DNA of 5,772 nt from an uncultured Bacteroidales bacterium (GCA_937911235.1 CALDPN010000080.1:1-5772); one strand, 5' to 3'. Numbered from the stretch's first letter, positions 1-5,054 are shown. Notes: generated from the sequence alone by a model not told the origin. Made by a program: numbers and translations.

Positions 1-215
1 TTCAACTGGTTACAAATTGTAACCGGTTCAAGACCTTCTTTCTTAAGCCTATGTTTTAGAACTTTCCAATAATTACGTGCATGGTCTAAATCTTGTTGGT
101 CTGTAAGCACCCCAACAACATCCACTACAGAAAAATACCATTTTTCTTGTTCGTCGTCCCATACTGTCCGAACTTTTTTCTCTTCAAAAAGTTTGATTGA
201 TTCTTGTTTTGTCAT
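1..215 (-). CDS. Bro-N domain protein (phage antirepressor-like), N-terminal part, runs off left edge
   Basis: The minus strand reads from an ATG at 213-215 to the window edge without a stop, giving 71 codons. The product begins MTKQESIKLFEEKKVRTVWD and continues with a WYFSVVDVVGVLTDQ segment (about residues 26-40), then ARNYWKVLKHRLKKEG (about 46-61) and a VTICNQL stretch at the edge. This pattern is typical of the Bro-N domain found in baculovirus BRO proteins, phage antirepressors and many solitary chromosomal genes of Bacteroidota. The domain is associated with DNA binding. The role of the chromosomal copies is not established, and the C-terminal half that would tell subtypes apart lies outside the window. 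It is transcribed away from the aminotransferase gene. No perfect -7 box was found upstream on this strand, but a 12-bp palindrome lies 37 bp upstream of the start. The family call is from remembered sequence pattern, not from a search. Confidence 0.8.
   Translation of the reverse strand, partial: MTKQESIKLFEEKKVRTVWDDEQEKWYFSVVDVVGVLTDQQDLDHARNYWKVLKHRLKKEGLEPVTICNQL
4..28. repeat. 25-bp near-perfect inverted repeat inside the Bro-N coding region
   Basis: The core GGTTACAAATTGTAACC (8-24) is a perfect dyad of 8-bp arms around a single A. It extends to 4-28 through AAC/GTT outer arms with one T/G mismatch (7/25), which would be a wobble pair in RNA. It lies within the codons for VTICNQL, a conserved stretch of this family, so protein coding may explain part of the symmetry. 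Confidence 0.5.
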
Positions 216-252
216 AACTAAATTTCGTAAATAAAGATTAATTGTAATAATG

Positions 253-264
253 TTACACGTGTAA
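253..264. promoter_or_regulatory. 12-bp perfect palindrome TTACACGTGTAA upstream of the Bro-N gene
   Basis: TTACACGTGTAA is its own reverse complement and lies 37 bp upstream of the Bro-N ATG, in non-coding AT-rich DNA. Its size and position suit an operator for a dimeric regulator, possibly autoregulation. No matching regulator or second copy is visible nearby, so the operator role is inference. Confidence 0.35.
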
Positions 265-416
265 ATTTTTCACGAAGTTAAAGTTTATTTCTCTGATAAT
301 CAAAACATAAAGCAAATATTTTTCAACTTTTTGAAATATTTTGTTTTTCAGAAGATTTCCATTTGTAATCCTTCTATTTTTGTTCTATTTTTCAAAATTT
401 CCCAATCCACGACAAA

Positions 417-449
417 GAAAAAAAAACTGCCAAAATATTTTTTGACAGT
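417..449 (-). terminator. Minus-strand intrinsic terminator-like hairpin without an obvious upstream gene
   Basis: Read on the minus strand, ACTGTCAAAA-AATA-TTTTGGCAGT is followed directly by a run of about nine Ts (426 down to 418). The only non-Watson-Crick position is a U-G wobble in minus-strand RNA. On the plus strand the same position is a C/A mismatch and there is no T-run, so the structure favours leftward transcription. No minus-strand gene ends here: the aminotransferase to the right is on the plus strand, and the Bro-N gene starts 200 bp further left. It may be a leader attenuator for Bro-N, the end of an antisense or small RNA, or a relic. Confidence 0.55.
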
Positions 450-463
450 CTACTACATCTCAT

Positions 464-495
464 ATTGACCAAATAACTATTTTTCACTACCTTTG
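464..495 (+). promoter_or_regulatory. Bacteroidota-type promoter of the aminotransferase gene
   Basis: ATTG at 464-467 (-33 element) and TACCTTTG at 488-495 (a perfect TAnnTTTG -7 box) are separated by 20 nt, the spacing expected for the primary sigma factor of Bacteroidota. Transcription should start near 500, giving a leader of about 25 nt that is A-rich just before the ATG at 525. Confidence 0.75.
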
Positions 496-524
496 TATTC
501 GGTTTAAAGAAAATAAGAAAAGAT

Positions 525-1661
525 ATGAATCCACTTGTAGATAAGATGACCTCTTTTATTGTGATGGACGTGCTTGAGAGAGCAAACGAGCTGCAAAGAC
601 AAGGCGTTGACATTATTCACTTAGAGGTGGGCGAGCCAGATTTTGATGTGCCAGAGTGCGTAACTGAGGCTGTGGTAGAAGCTTATAAAAATCATCAAAC
701 ACACTATACTCACTCACTTGGCGACCCAGAACTACGTCAAGAAATTGCAAACCTATACAAACGCGAGTATAATGTAGATGTAGATAAAGACCAAATACTT
801 GTAACAAGTGGGTCTTCTCCTGCCATTTTGCTTACTATGATTCTTCTTTGCAACGAAAACTCAGAAGTAATTCTTTCAAATCCGGGTTATGCTTGCTACA
901 AAAACTTCGTACTTGGAGCTCACGCAAAACCAGTAAATGTGCCACTTAGAGCAGAAAATGGTTTTCAATACAAAGTGGAAGATATTAAAGAGAAAATTAC
1001 AGAAAACACAGCTGCTATTTTCATAAACTCACCTATGAACCCTACCGGTATAGTATTAGAAGAGTCTTTTATGAAAGAAGTTTCTCAGCTTGGCGTGCCA
1101 GTGATTTCTGACGAAATTTATCACGGACTTGTTTACGAAGGGAAAGCTCATTCTATTTTGGAATATACAGATAATGCTTTTGTGTTAAACGGATTTAGTA
1201 AACGTTTTGCTATGACAGGTTTGCGTCTTGGCTACCTAATAGCACCTAAAAAATATATGCCTGCACTGCAAAAACTTGCTCAAAACTTTTTGATTTGTGC
1301 CTCTAGTACAGCTCAAAAAGCAGGTATTGCCGCACTTCGCGACACTTCAGACTACGAGCAAACAATGTTCAACACATACAACGAACGTCGTCTTTACTTA
1401 GTAGATCGCCTACAAAAAATGGGCTTTACCCTACCAGCTATCCCACAAGGTGCTTTCTACGTATTTGTCGACGCATCAAAATACACCAACGACTCACTTA
1501 AATTTGCATTTGACGTGTTAGAAAAAGCTCACGTAGGCATTACTCCAGGAGTGGACTTCGGCACTGGTGGTGAAGGTTTCGTAAGATTCTCCTACGCCAA
1601 CTCTCTAGAGAACATTAAAGAAGGTATGGATAGACTAGAGAAGTACTTAAAGACATTATAA
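525..1661 (+). CDS. Class I/II pyridoxal-phosphate-dependent aminotransferase
   Basis: The 378-residue product is a full-length fold-type I aminotransferase, presumably cytosolic, that moves an amino group between an amino acid and a 2-oxo acid. Visible family marks, in order, are GEPDF (36-40) in the N-terminal substrate loop, YTHSLGDPELR (61-71), NPTG (172-175, the Asn contacts PLP), SDEIYH (195-200, the Asp pairs with the pyridine nitrogen), GFSKRF with the Schiff-base Lys at 226, GLRLGY (232-237) with the phosphate-binding Arg at 234, and FVRFSYA (352-358) with Arg354 placed to bind the substrate alpha-carboxylate. These are typical of the aspartate/aromatic aminotransferase group, but the amino-acid specificity cannot be read from motifs. 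The ATG at 525 fits the promoter and A-rich leader; an in-frame ATG at 546 is a less likely alternative. The gene appears monocistronic, with its own promoter and a strong terminator immediately after the stop. Confidence 0.95.
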   Translation: MNPLVDKMTSFIVMDVLERANELQRQGVDIIHLEVGEPDFDVPECVTEAVVEAYKNHQTHYTHSLGDPELRQEIANLYKREYNVDVDKDQILVTSGSSPAILLTMILLCNENSEVILSNPGYACYKNFVLGAHAKPVNVPLRAENGFQYKVEDIKEKITENTAAIFINSPMNPTGIVLEESFMKEVSQLGVPVISDEIYHGLVYEGKAHSILEYTDNAFVLNGFSKRFAMTGLRLGYLIAPKKYMPALQKLAQNFLICASSTAQKAGIAALRDTSDYEQTMFNTYNERRLYLVDRLQKMGFTLPAIPQGAFYVFVDASKYTNDSLKFAFDVLEKAHVGITPGVDFGTGGEGFVRFSYANSLENIKEGMDRLEKYLKTL

Positions 1662-1701
1662 AAAACAAGAGGTTGATTCGTTTGAATCAACCTCTTGTTT
1701 T
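1662..1701. terminator. Bidirectional intrinsic terminator between the aminotransferase and HKP-repeat genes
   Basis: An 18-bp perfect stem (arms 1662-1679 and 1684-1701, centred on AAGAGGTTGATTC and its complement) closes a GTTT loop. It is flanked by A-runs on the left and Ts on the right. It starts right after the aminotransferase stop and lies 28 bp past the stop of the convergent minus-strand gene, so it can serve both. On the minus strand the T-run is longer (TTTTTT). Confidence 0.9.
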
Positions 1702-1729
1702 CCTATTAACTAACCTTTAAAAATCTACT

Positions 1730-2167
1730 TTAATCTATTATTGCTGCCACTATTGCTGCAGTTGTAAGAGTATGTATTCCAAATGGATCTAGCGGATTAA
1801 AAACTACTTTGTGATGTGGTTTGTGACATTCTGGTTTATGGTGATGTTTCACATGACAAACTTGTTTATGATTTGGTTTGTGTGGTTTGTGAACCACGTG
1901 TTTATTAGGTTTGTGATTTGGTTTGTGTGCCACTGGTTTGTGATGTGGTTTTGGTGCTGGTTTATGTACTACCGGTTTGTTTGGTTTGTGTTTATTTGAA
2001 ACTTTGTCTTTCTTAGAATCGTGTTTTTTATCTCCTTTCTTATCTACTTTTTCTGTTTTGTGTCCTTTATTATTACCTTTGTAATCTCTGTCGTGTACAT
2101 CTGCCATACTAACGAAACAACCAAAAATTGCTACAAATGCTGTGGTTAAAATCAATCTCTTTTTCAT
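1730..2167 (-). CDS. Secreted His/Lys/Pro-rich HKP-repeat protein, function unknown
   Basis: The product has 145 residues. Residues 1-22 form a signal peptide: MKKR, then the hydrophobic stretch LILTTAFVAIFGCFV, with a likely signal peptidase I site after SMA (20-22). Cys17 in IFGC is a weak alternative lipobox, since Phe at -2 is unusual. Residues 23-58 are Lys/Asp-rich. Residues 59-119 are a low-complexity array with about nine HKP units. By my count the mature chain has about 21 His and 27 Lys. Two Cys (104 and 114) sit inside a dense CHVKHHHKPECH segment. Residues 121-144 turn hydrophobic (VVFNPLDPFG, then TLTTAAIVAAIID). I recognise no named family. Abundant His plus a Cys-His cluster suggests binding of transition metals such as zinc, nickel or copper outside the cytoplasm, but that is inference from composition. 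A polycationic, polyanion-binding or adhesive role is equally possible. It is divergent from queH and convergent with the aminotransferase gene. Confidence 0.8.
   Translation of the reverse strand: MKKRLILTTAFVAIFGCFVSMADVHDRDYKGNNKGHKTEKVDKKGDKKHDSKKDKVSNKHKPNKPVVHKPAPKPHHKPVAHKPNHKPNKHVVHKPHKPNHKQVCHVKHHHKPECHKPHHKVVFNPLDPFGIHTLTTAAIVAAIID
1818..1990. repeat. Degenerate GGTTTGTG (HKP-coding) short repeats
   Basis: The plus strand carries seven exact copies of GGTTTGTG between 1818 and 1990, with variants such as GGTTTATG between them. Read on the minus strand each copy is CACAAACC, the codons for His-Lys-Pro. Use of the same codons in most units suggests expansion by duplication or slippage rather than independent substitutions. 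The region is therefore likely to vary in length between strains. Confidence 0.7.
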
Positions 2168-2227
2168 AACTCAATAATTTAAATTGTTAATACTAAATTT
2201 CTATTTTAATGTTTTTGTTTTATCTCA

Positions 2228-2239
2228 CCACCTTGGTGG
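2228..2239. repeat. Short GC-rich inverted repeat in the leader of the HKP-repeat gene
   Basis: CCACC-TT-GGTGG is a GC-rich dyad in otherwise AT-rich non-coding DNA, 60 bp upstream of the HKP-repeat start codon. With a 2-nt centre it would fold only as a short hairpin with a strained loop. It could be a regulator half-site pair or an mRNA leader element. No T-run follows, so it is not a terminator. Confidence 0.3.
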
Positions 2240-2327
2240 CTTTGTTTGTCTCTTTGACCAATGAGTGCAAACGTTTGTTTAATCAGCTACTTGTTAAAAA
2301 AACTAAATCGAATTTTATAAGCAAATC

Positions 2328-2346
2328 TTATTACCAAAGGTAATAA
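2328..2346 (-). promoter_or_regulatory. 19-bp palindrome overlapping a minus-strand -7 box (candidate operator/promoter)
   Basis: TTATTACC-AAA-GGTAATAA is a perfect 8-bp inverted repeat with a 3-nt spacer. Its right half contains, on the minus strand, TACCTTTG (2342-2335), a perfect TAnnTTTG -7 box directed at the HKP-repeat gene. No TTG -33 element is found 19-21 nt upstream, so the promoter is only half supported. If it is used, the transcript would start near 2330 and carry a leader of about 160 nt. It also lies about 50 bp upstream of the queH -7 box, so a bound regulator could affect both genes. Confidence 0.4.
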
Positions 2347-2393
2347 CAAGAAAAATTTTTAGGTATATTGAAATTTAACTCATAACTTTTCTC

Positions 2394-2401
2394 TACATTT
2401 G
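2394..2401 (+). promoter_or_regulatory. -7 box of queH, only 4 nt before the ATG
   Basis: TACATTTG is a perfect TAnnTTTG match ending at 2401, while the queH ATG is at 2406. An ATTG at 2367-2370 is a possible -33 element, but its 23-nt spacing is longer than usual. A weaker -7 alternative is TAACTTTT at 2383-2390. With either box the leader would be absent or very short. Confidence 0.5.
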
Positions 2402-2405
2402 TAAT

Positions 2406-2969
2406 ATGAAAAAAGTATTACTACATGCTTGCTGTGCACCTTGTTCGTCTGCCATACTTGAGTGGATGTTAAACAATGATTATCAGGTAGTTCTATATTT
2501 TTGCAATCCAAATATTTTTCCTCAAGAGGAATATGAATTGCGAAAATCGGAACTAATTAAATATGCAGAAAAAATCGGTGTAGAATTTATAGACGACGAC
2601 TATAATCATGCCGACTGGCTAGAATTTATAAAAGGACTAGAAGATGAAAAAGAACGTGGTCCTCGTTGCCTTATGTGCTTTAAATATCGTCTTTTAAAAA
2701 CTGCTCGCAAAGCAATTAAACTAAATATAGAAGAATTTACCACTACCCTAGCATCTTCTCGTTGGAAGAGTTTAAATCAAATAAACGAAGCTGGCGCTTG
2801 GGCTGTGGAGCAGGTAAAAGAAGAGTTAAACGCTAAAGGCACAACACTTAAGTTTGATGATAGGAATTGGCGCAAGGGCGGACTACAACAACGCCGCAAT
2901 GAATTGCTTAAGGAAAATGCATTTTATAATCAACTATACTGCGGTTGCGAATTTAGTATAAACCTATAA
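2406..2969 (+). CDS. queH: Epoxyqueuosine reductase QueH
   Basis: The 187-residue product matches the QueH (former DUF208) family, which reduces epoxyqueuosine to queuosine at wobble position 34 of tRNAs with GUN anticodons and is unrelated to the cobalamin-dependent QueG. Diagnostic features are the N-terminal HACCAPC with Cys9, Cys10 and Cys13, the CNPNIFPQEEYELR segment (33-46) where relatives have a similar NPNIxPxxEY, RCLMCF with Cys88 and Cys91, TTTLASSRWKSL (112-123), and C-terminal YCGCEFS with Cys179 and Cys181. In this family the Cys-Cys and CxxC pairs hold an iron-sulfur cluster, and the C-terminal CxC is a redox pair. All are present, so the enzyme should be active. The start agrees with the usual MKKVLLH beginning of relatives. 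No other queuosine gene is in the window, and the gene appears monocistronic. Confidence 0.95.
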   Translation: MKKVLLHACCAPCSSAILEWMLNNDYQVVLYFCNPNIFPQEEYELRKSELIKYAEKIGVEFIDDDYNHADWLEFIKGLEDEKERGPRCLMCFKYRLLKTARKAIKLNIEEFTTTLASSRWKSLNQINEAGAWAVEQVKEELNAKGTTLKFDDRNWRKGGLQQRRNELLKENAFYNQLYCGCEFSINL

Positions 2970-2980
2970 ATTTCTATTTT

Positions 2981-2998
2981 AAACGTGTTCACACGTTT
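2981..2998. repeat. Hairpin just after queH (AAACGTG-TTCA-CACGTTT)
   Basis: A 7-bp perfect stem (8 bp if the loop is counted as TC) begins 11 bp after the queH stop. It is followed by TAAAAGCAATAAAAAAG and so lacks a T-run. It may stabilise the 3' end of the queH mRNA ahead of the true terminator at 3011. Confidence 0.4.
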
Positions 2999-3010
2999 TA
3001 AAAGCAATAA

Positions 3011-3038
3011 AAAAGGTAGACCGAATGGTCTACCTTTT
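3011..3038. terminator. Bidirectional terminator between queH and gapA
   Basis: AAAAGGTAGACC-GAAT-GGTCTACCTTTT is a perfect 12-bp stem with a 4-nt loop, with As on the left and Ts on the right. It is placed 41 bp after the queH stop and 23 bp after the gapA stop, so it should terminate both convergent transcripts. On the minus strand at least six Ts follow the stem. Confidence 0.9.
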
Positions 3039-3061
3039 CATTTATATTGGTTTCTAACGTA

Positions 3062-4072
3062 TTAAGCGTTAACTTTTGCCATGTGAGCGATAAGTTCAAG
3101 AACTTTGTTAGAGTAACCGATTTCGTTGTCGTACCAAGATACAACTTTAACGAATGTATCAGTTAATTGGATACCTGCTTTAGCGTCGAAGATAGAAGTA
3201 CGAGTATCACCTAAGAAGTCAGAAGATACAACTTCTTCGTTGGTGTAACCTAGTACGCCTTTAAGTTCGTTTTCAGAAGCAGATTTCATAGCTTCGCAGA
3301 TTTCAGCATAAGTAGCTGGTTTTGCAAGGTTAACTGTTAGGTCTACTACAGATACGTCTAGAGTAGGAACGCGGAATGCCATACCTGTTAATTTACCGTT
3401 AAGTTCAGGAATAACTTTACCTACAGCTTTAGCAGCACCAGTTGAAGAAGGGATGATGTTACCAGCAGCTGCACGACCACCTCTCCAGTCTTTTAGTGAT
3501 GGACCGTCAACAGTTTTTTGAGTAGCTGTTGTAGCGTGTACAGTTGTCATAAGACCGTCTTTGATACCCCATTTGTCGTTTAATACTTTAGCGATAGGAG
3601 CAAGACAGTTTGTTGTACAAGAAGCGTTAGATACGAATTGAGTACCTTTAACGTATTTGTCGAAGTTTACACCGCAAACGAACATTGGAGTGTCGTCTTT
3701 AGAAGGAGCTGACATAACTACGTATTTAGCACCTGCTTCGATGTGAGCTTGAGCTTTGTCTTTAGATAGGAATAAACCTGTAGATTCTACTACGTATTCT
3801 GCACCTACTGCGTCCCATTTAAGGTCAGCTGGGTTTCTTTCTGCAGTTACGCGGATTTCGTTACCGTTAACGATAAGTTTGCTGTTTTCAACGTCAGCTT
3901 CGATAGTGCCGTCGAATTGACCGTGCATAGTGTCATATTTTAGCATATAAGCTAAGTAATCCACTGGGCATAAGTCGTTAATACCTACGATTTGAATGTC
4001 GTTTCTTGTCATAGCTGCACGGAAAACGAAACGTCCGATACGGCCAAAACCATTAATACCTACTTTGATCAT
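3062..4072 (-). CDS. gapA: Type I glyceraldehyde-3-phosphate dehydrogenase, NAD-dependent
   Basis: The 336-residue product is a full-length cytosolic GAPDH, which converts glyceraldehyde 3-phosphate, phosphate and NAD+ to 1,3-bisphosphoglycerate in glycolysis and the reverse in gluconeogenesis. Visible marks are the Rossmann motif GINGFGRIGR (5-14), Asp33 at the end of the second beta strand as in NAD-preferring enzymes, the catalytic SNASCTTNCLAP with Cys152, the general base His179 in TTVHATT, DGPSLKDWRGGR (189-200), IIPSSTGAAKAVGKV (206-220), and WYDNEIGYSN (313-322) near the C-terminus. It is preceded by a 39-aa lipoprotein gene 50 bp upstream on the same strand and may be cotranscribed with it. 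I found no convincing complete promoter in that gap, only a CAAATTTG partial -7 match at 4098-4105. A shared terminator follows. Confidence 0.98.
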   Translation of the reverse strand: MIKVGINGFGRIGRFVFRAAMTRNDIQIVGINDLCPVDYLAYMLKYDTMHGQFDGTIEADVENSKLIVNGNEIRVTAERNPADLKWDAVGAEYVVESTGLFLSKDKAQAHIEAGAKYVVMSAPSKDDTPMFVCGVNFDKYVKGTQFVSNASCTTNCLAPIAKVLNDKWGIKDGLMTTVHATTATQKTVDGPSLKDWRGGRAAAGNIIPSSTGAAKAVGKVIPELNGKLTGMAFRVPTLDVSVVDLTVNLAKPATYAEICEAMKSASENELKGVLGYTNEEVVSSDFLGDTRTSIFDAKAGIQLTDTFVKVVSWYDNEIGYSNKVLELIAHMAKVNA

Positions 4073-4122
4073 TGTTTTAAAATTTTAAAAAGTTATACAA
4101 ATTTGGTTATTTGAATTCTAAT

Positions 4123-4242
4123 TTATGCTTTATTTTCTACTTTAGGAGCGTCGTTTTCACCTAAACCACAATTACATGGGCTTGAACAACTAGCAACTAA
4201 CAATCCTAATGCAATAGCAATGTATAAAACTATCTTTTTCAT
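4123..4242 (-). CDS. 39-aa small lipoprotein upstream of gapA
   Basis: An ATG at 4240-4242 opens a 39-codon frame ending in TAA at 4123-4125. The product starts MKKIVLYIAIALGLLVASC, a textbook lipoprotein signal peptide: two Lys, a hydrophobic stretch, and the lipobox V-A-S-C with Cys19 as the lipidated residue. The mature peptide would be 21 residues, beginning CSSPCNC (Cys19, 23 and 25) and ending in a short charged polar tail. Function is unknown and I recognise no family. The CxC right after the lipidation site could bind a metal or form a disulfide. It lies 45 bp after the trmN6 stop and 50 bp before gapA, all on the minus strand, with a -7 box just upstream. The signal-peptide design makes chance origin unlikely despite the length. 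Confidence 0.75.
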   Translation of the reverse strand: MKKIVLYIAIALGLLVASCSSPCNCGLGENDAPKVENKA

Positions 4243-4260
4243 AATTGATTTTTAGCGATA

Positions 4261-4268
4261 CAAAGATA
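4261..4268 (-). promoter_or_regulatory. -7 box upstream of the small lipoprotein and gapA
   Basis: On the minus strand TATCTTTG is a perfect TAnnTTTG match, 18 bp before the lipoprotein ATG. This gives an expected leader of about 14 nt. No TTG lies 19-21 nt further upstream, so only the -7 element is supported. It may drive the lipoprotein-gapA pair independently of trmN6. Confidence 0.4.
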
Positions 4269-4287
4269 ATAAATTTATTTAAAATTC

Positions 4288-5049
4288 CTACCCCTTTAGG
4301 TAAAAATCAGCGGTCAAACGTTTAAATTCCTCAGAATAGCAATGTCTAGTTTCTGTTTCTATAACCAATTCTGTAACATTAATGTTACAATTTACACTAT
4401 TTTCTGCCTTAGAGAATGTTATAACACTTCTTTTTGCCTCTTTACCTACCTTCGGAATTACTCTCACAATTGCTTCTGTAGCAAGGCTTTTACCTTCGGC
4501 AATTTTTATAAAATCCTGTTCACTAGAATATGGAATTATAACAGTAAACCTACCCTGCTCTGCCAACAATTTTTCTACCGAGGCAACTAAATCTTCAAAA
4601 CTTAAAGTATCTGTGTGGCGAGCCGTATTCCTGCTTTTTTCTGGCGCTTTTAGCGAATTTATAAAAAACGGTGGATTGCTTACAATAAGGTCATATTTCG
4701 CAGCCCACTCACATGAGAAATCTTGTATACTTTTGTTGTAAACATCTATCTGCCAAGGAGTTTTAGAAACATTATCTTTTGCTTGCTCTGCTGCATCTAC
4801 ATCTATCTCCACAGCAGAAATTTGTGCTTTTCCGCCTGTGCGTTGCGCAAGCATAATAGCCACAAGCCCTGTACCAGTGCCAATGTCCAAGATTTTGTAA
4901 GTATTCTCACACCCAGAAGAAGCAACCATCATATCAGACGGCAAAACAGGAGCCAACACACCAAGAAGAACACCATCTGTGCCCACCTTCATAGCACATT
5001 TGTCTTGATGAATGGTAAACTGTTTAAATGAAAAATAATCGTTTGCCAC
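4288..5049 (-). CDS. trmN6: tRNA1(Val) (adenine-37-N6)-methyltransferase TrmN6
   Basis: The 253-residue product is an SAM-dependent class I methyltransferase resembling E. coli YfiC/TrmN6, which makes m6A at position 37 of tRNA1(Val). Marks are the N-terminal FSFKQFTIHQDKCAMKVGTDG (6-26, family signature), motif I ILDIGTGTGLVA (53-64), the acidic SAM-ribose site AVEID (79-83), and catalytic NPPF (125-128) in VSNPPFF, typical of amino-group methylation. Between LAPV and ILDIG there is a Ser/Met/Cys-containing segment (about 36-52) that seems longer than in E. coli. The start is GTG at 5047-5049. It is chosen because the FKQF signature begins only a few residues later, no upstream in-frame ATG exists, and the next ATG (residue 20) would cut the signature. 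It starts 5 nt after the stop of the EptA-like gene, so the two are probably one transcript with coupled translation. Confidence 0.92.
   Translation of the reverse strand: MANDYFSFKQFTIHQDKCAMKVGTDGVLLGVLAPVLPSDMMVASSGCENTYKILDIGTGTGLVAIMLAQRTGGKAQISAVEIDVDAAEQAKDNVSKTPWQIDVYNKSIQDFSCEWAAKYDLIVSNPPFFINSLKAPEKSRNTARHTDTLSFEDLVASVEKLLAEQGRFTVIIPYSSEQDFIKIAEGKSLATEAIVRVIPKVGKEAKRSVITFSKAENSVNCNINVTELVIETETRHCYSEEFKRLTADFYLKG
4372..4389. repeat. 18-bp perfect palindrome inside trmN6
   Basis: TGTAACATT-AATGTTACA is perfectly self-complementary and lies within the codons for the C-terminal part of TrmN6 (residues around 221-226, CNINVT). Its TGTTACA half-site resembles the cores at 8-24 and 253-264. 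It may be a regulator site or coincidence in AT-rich coding DNA. Confidence 0.5.
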
Positions 5050-5054
5050 TTTGC

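Larger units (their letters stand above)
216..524. other. 309-bp divergent intergenic region
   Basis: This very AT-rich stretch separates the Bro-N (minus) and aminotransferase (plus) genes. It holds the palindrome at 253-264, an imperfect AT-rich hairpin at about 314-342 (TTTCAA-CTTT-TTGAAA core), the minus-strand terminator at 417-449 and the aminotransferase promoter at 464-495. A TATTTTTG at 375-382 matches the -7 consensus but lacks a -33 partner. I see no small coding frame with convincing features. Confidence 0.6.

Noticed and set aside
375..382. TATTTTTG as a second promoter for the aminotransferase
   Set aside because: It matches the -7 consensus but has no TTG at the proper distance, and T-rich DNA gives such matches by chance; the 464-495 promoter is much better.
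392..807. Minus-strand open frames at 392-613 and 613-807
   Set aside because: They lie antisense to the start of the aminotransferase gene and its promoter, show no recognisable domain, and the first runs through the minus-strand terminator hairpin.
1811..1999. Plus-strand frame rich in Trp, Phe and Met (62 codons)
   Set aside because: It is the exact antisense of the HKP repeat array, so its composition is a by-product of the repeated CACAAACC codons.
1811..1999. Repeats in the HKP gene considered as a CRISPR array
   Set aside because: Units are about 8 bp, irregularly spaced, in frame with a coding sequence and lack uniform spacers.
2975..3002. Hairpin after queH as the main terminator
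   Set aside because: It lacks a T-run after the stem; the perfect hairpin at 3011-3038 with Ts on both strands is the better terminator.
4342..4741. Plus-strand frames at 4342-4590 and 4382-4741
   Set aside because: They are antisense to trmN6, which has clear family motifs across the same stretch; the translations show no domain.
4723..5031. Plus-strand frame of 102 codons
   Set aside because: It is antisense to the N-terminal half of trmN6, including the SAM-binding motif; no independent support.
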